Shown: positions 48,746 through 56,900 of the stretch, piece by piece
Layout of the letters: each line of letters starts with the position of its first letter
Position numbering within the stretch: the stretch's first letter is position 1
Source: Oscillospiraceae bacterium
Lineage (GTDB): Bacteria; Bacillota; Clostridia; Christensenellales; Aristaeellaceae
Direction of reading: 5' to 3'
Length of the DNA: 64,000 nt
Assembly (NCBI GenBank): GCA_031270865.1
Contig: JAISWI010000063.1
Span: forward strand, 45,087-109,086
Program-made: the position numbers and the translations under genes
The notes under the pieces: generated by a model
What the model was told of the DNA's origin: nothing
Seen by the model: only the letters and a program-made list of their open reading frames with translations
The model's database searches: none

Positions 48746-49996
48746 TTATTGGTTTACCAGTATAACGGCCAGATCGTTCACGTTCGTACCCGTTGGTCCG
48801 GTTACGACTAACCCATTCATTTTTTCCAAGATGTGGTAAGCGTCGTTATCGGCCAAGTACGCGTCGATGGACAGTCCGGCCTCGCGGCATCGCGCGGCAA
48901 ACCCTCCAGTGACGATCCCGCCGGCGGCGTTAGTTGGCCCGTCGGTTCCATCAGAGCCTACAGAAAATATGACAGTATTCTCCAGACCGTCGATCCTCTC
49001 AGCGGCTGCCAGCGCGAACTCCTGGTTACGCCCGCCCATACCGTTTCCACGTACGCGGACGATCGTCTCGCCGCCGAGTATGACTGCGCACGGGGGCGCG
49101 ACGGGTCTACCTGACGTGCGAATCTCCCGGGCGATGGCAGCCGCGAACTTCCCGGCTTCCCGCGCCTCGCAGTCCAGCGACGAGGTCAACACTAACGGTT
49201 TGTAGCCCAACCGTTCAGCGCAATGGCACGCCGCCGCGCACAACTGTTCGACGTTCCCGGTAACCAGCGTGTGGACGTTATCGAGTGTCTTGGGTGTTTC
49301 TGACAGAATTGCCTCACGCATGCCGTCTGATATGGTTATACCATATAAGTTTAATATATCCAGCGCGTGTTCAGATGTGGAACTGTCCGGCACGGCGGGG
49401 CCGGACGCTATCGCGTCTAACGGATCGCCCAACACGTCGCTTAGGATCACGGCGTAAACCCGCGCGGGCGAACACGCTTTGCCGAAGCGTCCACCCTTGA
49501 CGGATGACAGGTGTTTGCGGATCGTGTTGATCTGGGCGATATCCGCGCCGGAAGCCAGCAGCCGCGAGGTGACAGACTGGATGTCCGCGAGTGTGACGCC
49601 GGGCAGCGGCTGCTCAAAAAGCGCGGAACCGCCGCCCGATACGAGGAACAGCACGGCGTCGCCAGCGTTTAACCCGCGGACCAGCGCGAGGGCCTTGCCC
49701 GCCCCTAGCTCACTGTTGCCATCGGGAATGGGATGGCCAGCCTCAACAATGTCGAAATTTGCGATGGAGCTTTCGGCGTGGCCGTACTTGGTGACGACCA
49801 GCCCGGCGCGTACCCGAGGCCCGAGCGCTTCGGCGGCGGCGCGGGCCATGCGCCAAGCGGCCTTGCCTATCGATATAACGGTAACGCTTTCGGGAAGCCG
49901 CAGTCCATCCAACGCGCGTCGAACCGCCGCGTCGGGCAGCACGGCGCCAATGGATTCGTTTATGATTATATCAGCGTGAGCCAGCATATCTTTCAT
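48746..49996 (-). CDS. Glycerate 2-kinase, MOFRL family
   Basis: 416 residues from the ATG at 49996, behind GGAGGGTGTCC. GckA/TtuD-type kinase phosphorylating D-glycerate to 2-phosphoglycerate. Family features are VISIGKAAWRMARAA, VEAGHPIPDGNS, LFLVSGGGSALFEQP, INTIRKHLSSVKGG and the C-terminal MOFRL-like segment FSVGSDGTDGPTNAAGG. The gene is convergent with rplQ. No tartronate or glycerate transport genes are near. Confidence 0.93.
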   Translation of the reverse strand: MKDMLAHADIIINESIGAVLPDAAVRRALDGLRLPESVTVISIGKAAWRMARAAAEALGPRVRAGLVVTKYGHAESSIANFDIVEAGHPIPDGNSELGAGKALALVRGLNAGDAVLFLVSGGGSALFEQPLPGVTLADIQSVTSRLLASGADIAQINTIRKHLSSVKGGRFGKACSPARVYAVILSDVLGDPLDAIASGPAVPDSSTSEHALDILNLYGITISDGMREAILSETPKTLDNVHTLVTGNVEQLCAAACHCAERLGYKPLVLTSSLDCEAREAGKFAAAIAREIRTSGRPVAPPCAVILGGETIVRVRGNGMGGRNQEFALAAAERIDGLENTVIFSVGSDGTDGPTNAAGGIVTGGFAARCREAGLSIDAYLADNDAYHILEKMNGLVVTGPTGTNVNDLAVILVNQ

Positions 49997-50121
49997 GGAC
50001 ACCCTCCTGGACAATGATGATCCCATGATAAACCGCCATTCACACAAAAACAAGCCTCCGAAACGTATCATATCCGCCGCAACTACCCACAATATGGCAA
50101 GAACACACTGCGGAGGGTTAT

Positions 50122-50832
50122 ATGATCATACTGTTTCTGCGGGCGATTGTATTGTTCGTGACGATGGTGGCGTTGCTGCGGCTGATGGGCAAGCGGCAGA
50201 TCAGCCAGCTGCAGCCGTACGAGCTTGCGTTGTCAATCCTCATCGCTAACCTGGCCACCGCGCCGATGGGGGACACGGCGGTGCCGCTGCTCTATGGGGT
50301 TGTGCCGATGCTGGCGATGATATTTATGCATACGATCATAACGTTGTGCTGCATGAAGAGCGTGCGCCTGCAGCGGATCATCGACGGGCGGGCATACGCC
50401 GTGATCCAAAACGGATCGCTCAACAACGACGCGCTGGATCGTCTGGGGTTCACGATGACCGACCTGCTGGCCGAACTGCGGGCGGCGGGGTTCCTGCGCA
50501 TCCAGGACGTGAACTCCGCGGTACTGGAGACGAGCGGCAAGCTATCTGTGTTCCCCGCGCCGGATAAGGAGCCAGCGACGGTCTCCGACCTCGGGATCAC
50601 GCCGGGCGCGGGCGGGGCGCCGGTGCCGCTGATACTCTCTGGACAGATCCAGAGGCAGAATTTTCCATCACTGCTGATCAGCGAGGAGTGGCTGAGGGAG
50701 CGGATCAAGGAGGCGGGGTTCAACTCGCCGCGCTCGATCGCGCTGGCCAGCCTTGATCCGGCGGGCACGCTGCTGGTCTATGGCTGTAAGAACATGTGCG
50801 CCCCGGTCGTCCTGCGCACGCAGGGCGGGTGA
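50122..50832 (+). CDS. YetF-family (DUF421) membrane protein
   Basis: 236 residues. Three membrane helices in the first 80 residues (FLRAIVLFVTMVALLRL and later), then a cytoplasmic DUF421 domain with GKRQISQLQPYELALSILIA and IDGRAYAVIQNGSLNNDAL. In spore formers related proteins (SpoVA-linked or YetF) affect envelope or spores, but function is generally unsettled. It is followed by a DUF4363-like gene three bases later, a common Clostridial pair. Confidence 0.9.
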   Translation: MIILFLRAIVLFVTMVALLRLMGKRQISQLQPYELALSILIANLATAPMGDTAVPLLYGVVPMLAMIFMHTIITLCCMKSVRLQRIIDGRAYAVIQNGSLNNDALDRLGFTMTDLLAELRAAGFLRIQDVNSAVLETSGKLSVFPAPDKEPATVSDLGITPGAGGAPVPLILSGQIQRQNFPSLLISEEWLRERIKEAGFNSPRSIALASLDPAGTLLVYGCKNMCAPVVLRTQGG

Positions 50833-50835
50833 CGT

Positions 50836-51219
50836 ATGCGCAGGAAGATAGTTATATTGACAACAACACTGGCGTTGGTTGTGGGGATACAGTGTTTCGC
50901 GTCCGTGTATACACGCCGGGTTGTGGGGGATACTACCGCGTTGTTAACGGAGATGGAACGCGCGGTGGATAGCGAGGAGTGGGAACAGGCGCGGTCACTG
51001 ATGGAGCCGCTGAGCCGGGCATGGCACGATTCGTGCGAGCCGCTGGATTGGTGGATCAGCCGGGTGATGATCGAATCAGCGCATAGCTCACTGAGGAATC
51101 TGGCCATTGCGCTGGAAGTAAGCGATTACCAGGAATCGCGCCGATTATTAGCGGAATTTAGCGATACGCTGGACGAGATGACGCGCTGGGGTGAACTATC
51201 GCTCTCGAACGTCGTATAA
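50836..51219 (+). CDS. DUF4363-like small membrane-anchored protein
   Basis: 127 residues. An N-terminal hydrophobic anchor (VILTTTLALVVGIQCF) is followed by a helical outer region with DSEEWEQARSLMEPLSRAWH. It resembles DUF4363 proteins found next to YetF homologues. Function unknown; presumably works with the neighbouring YetF protein. Confidence 0.75.
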   Translation: MRRKIVILTTTLALVVGIQCFASVYTRRVVGDTTALLTEMERAVDSEEWEQARSLMEPLSRAWHDSCEPLDWWISRVMIESAHSSLRNLAIALEVSDYQESRRLLAEFSDTLDEMTRWGELSLSNVV

Positions 51220-51322
51220 ATTTATGTAAGAAGCAGGAAAATCGGTCGGGATGTCGAACTGCTGGAATAAGAGCGATTGCGCTTTATGGCGCGTGAAAGG
51301 ATATATAGGAAGAAGGATTTAC

Positions 51323-52594
51323 ATGAGCCAATCCTCAACCAAGTGGACCGCGGCCGACGCGTTCGAATGGGCCAGCGAGGTTTACGCCGGGGAAGGCGTT
51401 GACGTAGCGGCAGCGTTGGAGCGGCTGGGAGAAACACCGCTGAGCATGCACTGCTGGCAAGGCGACGACGTGTTGGGCTTCGAGTCCAGCGACGCGAAAC
51501 TGACCGGGGGTATACAAGCGACGGGCAGTTACCCGGGACGAGCGCGGTCGGTTGACGAGCTGCGCGGAGACCTGGATAAGGCGATCTCGATGATACCCGG
51601 GCCCGCAAAGGTGAACCTGCACACGCATTACCTCGACGCGCCAGGGCCGGTATCGCGCGACGCGCTGGAGACGAAACACTTTGAGTCGTGGGCGGATTGG
51701 GCTGTCGAGCGCGGGTATGGGTTGGATTTTAACACGACGTTCTTCTCGCATCCGTTGAGTGAGGCGGGGTCGCTGTCGAGCGCGGATGAGGGGATACGCG
51801 GGTTTTGGATTGAGCACGGGAAGCGGTGCAGGAGGATCGCCGAGTATTTGGGTAGGAGGACGGGGCAGCGATGCCTCATCAACCATTGGGCGCATGACGG
51901 TTTAAAGGAGACGCCTATCGACACGCTGGGGCCGAGGGAAAGGCTGGCCGCGTCGCTTGATGAGATCATCAAAGAGGCGCTGGACCCGAAGCTGATGCGG
52001 GACAGCGTGGAGTCCAAGCTGTTTGGTATAGGGAGCGAGGCGTATGTGCCAGGGTCGCATGAGTTCTATATGGGGTACGCGCTGACGCGGGGGATCATGC
52101 TGACGTTGGACGCGGGGCATTTCCATCCGACAGAGGTGGTTTCGGCGAAGTTGACCGCGTTGCTGTGCTTCATGCCGGAACTGCTGCTGCATGTGAGCAG
52201 GCCAGTGAGGTGGGACAGCGACCATGTGGTGTTGTTGGACGATGAAACAAGGCAAATCATGCTGGAAGTGGTAAGGGCGGACGCGCTGGGGCGGGTTGCG
52301 ATAGCGATGGATTACTTTGACGCGTCTATTAACAGGGTGGCGGCATGGGTTATAGGGGCGAGGAATACGAGGAAGGCGTTGTTGGCCGCGCTGCTGGAGC
52401 CTGTTGGGAGGTTGAAGGCGATGGAGGCGGAGGGCGACGGCGCGGGCGCGCTGGCGGCAAGGCAGGAAGGGTTGACGATGCCGTTTGGCGTGGTTTGGGA
52501 TCGGTTTTGCGAGGTTTGGGGCGCGCCGGTGGATAGGAAGTGGATCGGCGAGGTAAGGCGGTATGAGCGTGAGGTTTTGGTAAAGCGGCAGTAG
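51323..52594 (+). CDS. rhaA: L-rhamnose isomerase
   Basis: 423 residues from the ATG at 51323 (AGAAGGA upstream); the longer frame from 51251 lacks a binding site. Converts L-rhamnose to L-rhamnulose. Metal-binding and family stretches are PGPAKVNLHTHYLDAPG, DFNTTFFSHPLSEAG, INHWAHDGLKETP and TLDAGHFHPTEVVSAKL. No rhaB, rhaD or transporter is adjacent, so the pathway is dispersed, like fucI. Confidence 0.96.
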   Translation: MSQSSTKWTAADAFEWASEVYAGEGVDVAAALERLGETPLSMHCWQGDDVLGFESSDAKLTGGIQATGSYPGRARSVDELRGDLDKAISMIPGPAKVNLHTHYLDAPGPVSRDALETKHFESWADWAVERGYGLDFNTTFFSHPLSEAGSLSSADEGIRGFWIEHGKRCRRIAEYLGRRTGQRCLINHWAHDGLKETPIDTLGPRERLAASLDEIIKEALDPKLMRDSVESKLFGIGSEAYVPGSHEFYMGYALTRGIMLTLDAGHFHPTEVVSAKLTALLCFMPELLLHVSRPVRWDSDHVVLLDDETRQIMLEVVRADALGRVAIAMDYFDASINRVAAWVIGARNTRKALLAALLEPVGRLKAMEAEGDGAGALAARQEGLTMPFGVVWDRFCEVWGAPVDRKWIGEVRRYEREVLVKRQ

Positions 52595-52616
52595 AATTTT
52601 ATGGGAGGATAGAATT

Positions 52617-52814
52617 GTGGAGAAGATAACTTCCGATATGACGATCAATGAGGTTATTGGGGTGGACCGTAAGCTTACGAAGATCCTGTTGGAACACGGC
52701 ATGCATTGCATTGGCTGCCCGCACGCGCTGGGGGAGACTCTGGCTGAAGCCGGCGCGGTACATGGCATAGACGTAGATGAGATGGTGAAGAAACTCAACG
52801 CCGCAGTAGCGTAA
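52617..52814 (+). CDS. DUF1858 small redox-type protein
   Basis: 65 residues, GTG start, GGGAGG upstream. DUF1858 family: DMTINEVIGVDRKLTKILLE followed by the Cys pair C31 and C34 (HCIGCP). Related domains occur with hybrid-cluster proteins and are proposed disulfide or metal-binding modules. It lies 22 bases after rhaA; the palindromic element starts straight after its stop. Confidence 0.88.
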   Translation: MEKITSDMTINEVIGVDRKLTKILLEHGMHCIGCPHALGETLAEAGAVHGIDVDEMVKKLNAAVA

Positions 52815-52816
52815 CC

Positions 52817-52893
52817 TTGAGGAACAACCCACCTTGGCCACGAGGGTCCAGCGTCACGCTGGACCCTCGTGGCCAGGGTAGATTGTTCCTCCA
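52817..52893. repeat. Dispersed palindromic element, copy 4 (complete near-perfect hairpin)
   Basis: The inner arms CCACGAGGGTCCAGCG and CGCTGGACCCTCGTGG are exact complements around a three-base TCA loop. Outer arms GAGGAACAA and TTGTTCCTC extend the pairing with few mismatches, forming a hairpin of about 36 base pairs. It begins two to three bases after the DUF1858 stop and lies between convergent genes. Confidence 0.9.
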
Positions 52894-52902
52894 TGCTCCA
52901 TG

Positions 52903-54435
52903 TTATTCCGAGGCAATCATAAGCAGTTTCATGATGGGCAGTGTGGCGGAGGTCTCGCCATCGCCGCCCTCAATGGTTATAACCTCCCCAGTAATCTCCC
53001 CATACACAGTGACTTCACCGTCCGGATCGACCTGCGGCGCCTCATCCGCCAGGCAATAGACCCTCGCGGTTTCAGCCTTACCGGGCGCCGTGACCAATAT
53101 CATATTGGTTACACCCTCATCGTCCGACGCGGAGTTAGCCACCCCTGACCATTTCACAATCCTTCCCGTGTACTTCGCGGGATCGGCCACCAAATTCGCG
53201 TACGATAGACTCTTGACCTGCGACTTCAAATACGCCTCATAATCGTCCGTCTGCCATCTTCTTTCGAAAACATACTGTATTGTCCGTTCCTCGAACCCCT
53301 TCTTCCTTAACGTTACGGTCACAACACGCGTCCCTGCCGGCTCCTGCCCCAACTTAATGGAGAACGCGCCGTCGCTTGTCGTCCTCTTGCTCACGTTACC
53401 GCCGTCCGAGACGGTGATCTCTGTCCCTGCCAGCGTCACCCCTGCCAATCTTGGCTGCGCGTCCCATACCTCGCCTTCCAGCGGCGTATTCAAGTTGAAC
53501 GGTATCCTTGCCGTGTTCGCGGTCAACTGCGTCTCACTTACGCTCGTCTCCCTGCCTTCCAACGCGGACTCTACCCGCAGTGTCCATGTTCCTTCCCTTG
53601 GCAGTGTCAGGTTGAGCGTAAACGCCCCGGTTGACTTCGCGACCGCCTCCCCTACCTTAAACGGCGCGTCGCTGCCCTGCGTCAAACTCCCCGTCACCAA
53701 TGCCCCTGGCGCTGTCGAACCCTTCACCCTTACGCTCAACCCATTCGTCTCACGGACCAGCGGCTGCTCAAATACCAACTCTGTTGGCAGCAACGGCATC
53801 TCCAGCCTTGGCTCAAACGTCGTCTCAGCGATCCACTGGTCGAACAGCTGGACCTCCTTCGAAGTCAGCTGCCGACCTGTCGCCTCTATCTGCAGCGTGA
53901 CCTCCCTCCCGTTTCGCACGGTGAACGCCATCAACCCTCGCGCTATGGTCTCGCCCTCCGAACGCCGGATGTATGTCAGGCGCAGGTAACGCCCGGACTT
54001 CGACGGATTCTTCCATTCCGCCGCCGAGAACCTCACCCCCGTCACTTTCCACGCGGCGTCGTCGAGATAATCCGCTCGTATCGCGTTACGCATAGCCGTC
54101 GTATACCGATCAATGTCGAAATATACCGCCGAGACGCTGGTTTCCTCCATCCTTACCCGCATCGCGATATCCGCGCCGGTGCCGAACGCCGCGACTATCA
54201 CGTTATCCGAGCGCATCACTTCCGCCGCGACTTCCGAAGATACCCCCAGAAGCGCGGCGTACCTTGTCGCGGTCTCCGGCGTAACGACAGTCCATCCATC
54301 CGGGAACGCGGTTACCAGCTGGTATCCCGGCATCGTGGTAGTCAGCGCGATCGCCTCCGCCGCGAACGCCAGTATAGCCATTACGCACAAAATTACGACG
54401 CCTGCCCTGCCCCGGATCAATCTCTTCGCGGTCAC
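52903..54435 (-). CDS. Secreted protein with Ig-like and OB-like regions (paralogue B)
   Basis: 510 residues, GTG start behind AAGGAGGAG. An N-terminal signal or anchor (VVILCVMAILAFAAEAIA) precedes a globular domain at about 30-210 (LVTAFPDGWTVVTPETATRY). Two Ig-like stretches follow (about 230-320 and 325-395), and the end (about 410-510) resembles an OB-type fold (LVADPAKYTGRIVKWSGVA). The architecture matches the next upstream gene product, so the two look like distant paralogues. Function unknown. Last gene of the envelope operon. Confidence 0.75.
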   Translation of the reverse strand: MTAKRLIRGRAGVVILCVMAILAFAAEAIALTTTMPGYQLVTAFPDGWTVVTPETATRYAALLGVSSEVAAEVMRSDNVIVAAFGTGADIAMRVRMEETSVSAVYFDIDRYTTAMRNAIRADYLDDAAWKVTGVRFSAAEWKNPSKSGRYLRLTYIRRSEGETIARGLMAFTVRNGREVTLQIEATGRQLTSKEVQLFDQWIAETTFEPRLEMPLLPTELVFEQPLVRETNGLSVRVKGSTAPGALVTGSLTQGSDAPFKVGEAVAKSTGAFTLNLTLPREGTWTLRVESALEGRETSVSETQLTANTARIPFNLNTPLEGEVWDAQPRLAGVTLAGTEITVSDGGNVSKRTTSDGAFSIKLGQEPAGTRVVTVTLRKKGFEERTIQYVFERRWQTDDYEAYLKSQVKSLSYANLVADPAKYTGRIVKWSGVANSASDDEGVTNMILVTAPGKAETARVYCLADEAPQVDPDGEVTVYGEITGEVITIEGGDGETSATLPIMKLLMIASE

Positions 54436-54483
54436 ATTGATTCTCCTCCTTATATGTTGTCGCCGCCGGCTTCCCAGCGCCGC

Positions 54484-55968
54484 CTACCTTAGGTAGAACA
54501 GCCCGTCTAACACGGGCATGGTCTCGCCGTCGACCGTCTCCGTCACGCCGCGCGGCGCGCCCAGTACTGTCAGCACGTCGCCAGCCTCAAACCGCAGCGT
54601 CTGGCCGCAGTACACTAGCACGGGATCCTGCCAGCTGCCCAAGCCGGGATTGGATGTGTAGAGCACCAGCGCGGGCAGCCCGCCCTGTTCCCCTACCGCG
54701 CCTACGCGTCCACGCAGCTCGACGTTCTGTCCGGCAGTGTCCTTCGCGTTCTCGGACAACCGCTGGTATGGTATGCTCCTCGCGTTTGCGCGGAAGTCCT
54801 GGATGAGTTCCGTTTCGCTGGAAACGCGCTCCAGCGTTACCTCGACCGTGGATGGCGCTAGCCCGGGCGCGGCGGCGGTCACCGTATACGAGGCGGACTG
54901 GCCGCGCCGGACGCTCAATGAAAAGTAGAGATAGCCGCTGCTGTTCGCGGGGCCGCGCATCGACTGGCTGGGCGTTACCAACTCAATGGAAGCCTCGGGC
55001 AGCGTATACACGTACAGGTCGAAAGGCCCGGCGACCGGGTCGACGCTCGGCGCGACCGCCAGCGGCGTTACGCCCTGCGCGACTAGCACGGAGTGGACGC
55101 TCCTGGCCGATGATCCCCCACGCTCCGCGCTGAGCGCTACGCGGCGCTCGCCGTTCCCGCCGCCAAGCTCAAACTCGAACGCGAACAACCCGTCCGCGCC
55201 AGCCTTGACGCTCCCAACCTCGCGCCCGTCAACGGTTAGCGCAACCCTCGCGCCGGGTTCTGTCGCGCCTTTCGCCGCGATCTGGCCGCCGCCTGTCCAC
55301 GCGGGCAGCGCGGTAATCGTGAGCGGCAGCGATCCGGACGCTTCGATGGTCCGCGCGATGCCCGTAAGCGGCGACGGCGTGTACCCAGCCGACGTGTCCC
55401 GCGTGGGCGGAACCTTGTCGATGAATTGGACGCGCGGCTTGATGGATTCCAGCGCGGCAAGCGCGGCGTCCATGCCCGCGTCCCATGGCGCGCGCGCGGT
55501 TAGTTCGATCAGCATGCCGGATCGCAGCGATATATCCTTAATCTGGCATATTGATTCATATGCGTTGGTAAGCCTGAACCAATCTCCACCGACCCATTCG
55601 GACGAATCGGCAAACGCCGCGAACGGTTCCAGCGTCGCTATATCGCCCGCGCCGCCGTCCGGCCAGTCGCGTTCCGACATCGTGACGCTGACGCCGCCGT
55701 CCGTCACCACCTCGAACAACACCCGTTCGGCGTAGTATGACGCGGCCAGCGCGTCGGCGTTAAGCCCGCGCCCGGCCAGCCAGTCCGAATGCTCACCCAG
55801 CGTCCGCGGAGTGATAACGCGCTCATCCGCCGACGTTTCGAGGCGTATGCCCGACTGCGGGAACACGGTAACATCCGCTATGGTGCGGGCCAGCGGCATG
55901 GCGGCCAATCCCGCCGACAGCGCGGCGGCGCATAACCGTTTACCGGTAAGGCGGTTTTCCCAACTCAT
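54484..55968 (-). CDS. Secreted protein with Ig-like and OB-like regions (paralogue A)
   Basis: 494 residues from the ATG at 55968, which overlaps the DUF368 stop by four bases and has AAGGAGG some 13 bases upstream. Signal peptide LCAAALSAGLAAMPLARTIA. A globular domain (about 30-190) is followed by Ig-like stretches (ITALPAWTGGGQIAAKGATE, and a second near 310-390) and an OB-like end (RLSENAKDTAGQNVELRGRV). It shares order and several patterns with paralogue B. The longer frame to 56175 is a shadow of DUF368. Confidence 0.75.
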   Translation of the reverse strand: MSWENRLTGKRLCAAALSAGLAAMPLARTIADVTVFPQSGIRLETSADERVITPRTLGEHSDWLAGRGLNADALAASYYAERVLFEVVTDGGVSVTMSERDWPDGGAGDIATLEPFAAFADSSEWVGGDWFRLTNAYESICQIKDISLRSGMLIELTARAPWDAGMDAALAALESIKPRVQFIDKVPPTRDTSAGYTPSPLTGIARTIEASGSLPLTITALPAWTGGGQIAAKGATEPGARVALTVDGREVGSVKAGADGLFAFEFELGGGNGERRVALSAERGGSSARSVHSVLVAQGVTPLAVAPSVDPVAGPFDLYVYTLPEASIELVTPSQSMRGPANSSGYLYFSLSVRRGQSASYTVTAAAPGLAPSTVEVTLERVSSETELIQDFRANARSIPYQRLSENAKDTAGQNVELRGRVGAVGEQGGLPALVLYTSNPGLGSWQDPVLVYCGQTLRFEAGDVLTVLGAPRGVTETVDGETMPVLDGLFYLR

Positions 55969-56864
55969 TCTTGTGAGACGGCCTCCTTTGGCGCGTCGCC
56001 CTTGGCGAACGCGCGTTCGAAGAATATCGCGACGGCCATCCCCGCTATCAGCAGCAGCGAGTGGATCAGCCAGCGCGAGGCGAAGCGCGGCCAGTCGAAC
56101 ACGATATACACCGAGCCAAGCACGAACCCCATCACCGTGAACCGGCTGGGCGCGGGGAAGCGGCGGAACAGCCACTCAACGGCCTTGACCAGCGCGGCCG
56201 CGCACGCCAGACCACCGGCCGCCGCCAGCGCGAGCGGGCCTATGTGCCCCAATGGATGGCCAAGCGCGTCCATCATCGGCTGGTAGATGCCCAGGTAGAG
56301 CATCAGGAACGACGAGCTTACCCCCGGCACGACCGTCGCGAACGCGTACACCGCCCCGCCCAGCACGGCGGTCCACCCCGCGAACTCGCGCGTACCGCCG
56401 TCCAGCCCATCCACGCCACTCAGCAGGCTGAACAGGAATATCAAGGCGAACCCCGCCGCCGCCAGCGAGAGGTTTACTATCCAGTGGCGGGGCGTCCACG
56501 CCGACGCCGTCGCCGCGCTTTTGTTAATCGCGCGGGGGGCTTTGCCCTCGGTCGCCTGTTTCCACAGCGCGGGCAGCCCGCCCAGCACCAGACCGATGAA
56601 AAGGATGGTGATGCTAGCCTCCGCGCGGGCGAACACCACGCTCATTGCCTGCGCCGTGACCAGCACGCCCGCGCCACCGCCAATGACCAGCGGCGCGAGT
56701 AACCTGGCGTTGCCCCGCGCGTCGCGCCGGAAGTGGACCAGCGCGGCCAATATCGGCTGGTATACCCCCATCGACAGCGCGATCACGCCGCCGCTCACGC
56801 CCGGCAGCACGCACGCGATCCCCAGAATCACCCCGCGCAGCCCGTTAACCAACCATTCCAGCAT
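55965..56864 (-). CDS. popT: DUF368 membrane protein, PopT-type undecaprenyl-phosphate translocase
   Basis: 299 residues, about eight hydrophobic helices. The family signature repeats as GIACVLPGVSGGVIALSMGVYQ near residue 16 and FATVVPGVSSSFLMLYLGIYQ near residue 175, an internal inverted duplication. DUF368 proteins have been shown in other bacteria to return the C55-P lipid carrier across the membrane for wall synthesis. GGAGGTAACGG precedes the ATG. It sits between the giant repeat protein and the two secreted proteins. Confidence 0.88.
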   Translation of the reverse strand: MLEWLVNGLRGVILGIACVLPGVSGGVIALSMGVYQPILAALVHFRRDARGNARLLAPLVIGGGAGVLVTAQAMSVVFARAEASITILFIGLVLGGLPALWKQATEGKAPRAINKSAATASAWTPRHWIVNLSLAAAGFALIFLFSLLSGVDGLDGGTREFAGWTAVLGGAVYAFATVVPGVSSSFLMLYLGIYQPMMDALGHPLGHIGPLALAAAGGLACAAALVKAVEWLFRRFPAPSRFTVMGFVLGSVYIVFDWPRFASRWLIHSLLLIAGMAVAIFFERAFAKGDAPKEAVSQE

Positions 56865-56900
56865 CCGTTACCTCCATGATTTGTGTCGCCGCTTCTTTTG

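Noticed and set aside
54484..56175. 563-residue version of the secreted paralogue A
   Set aside because: The first ~69 residues are antisense-like shadow of the DUF368 gene, whereas the ATG at 55968 is followed by a proper signal peptide.
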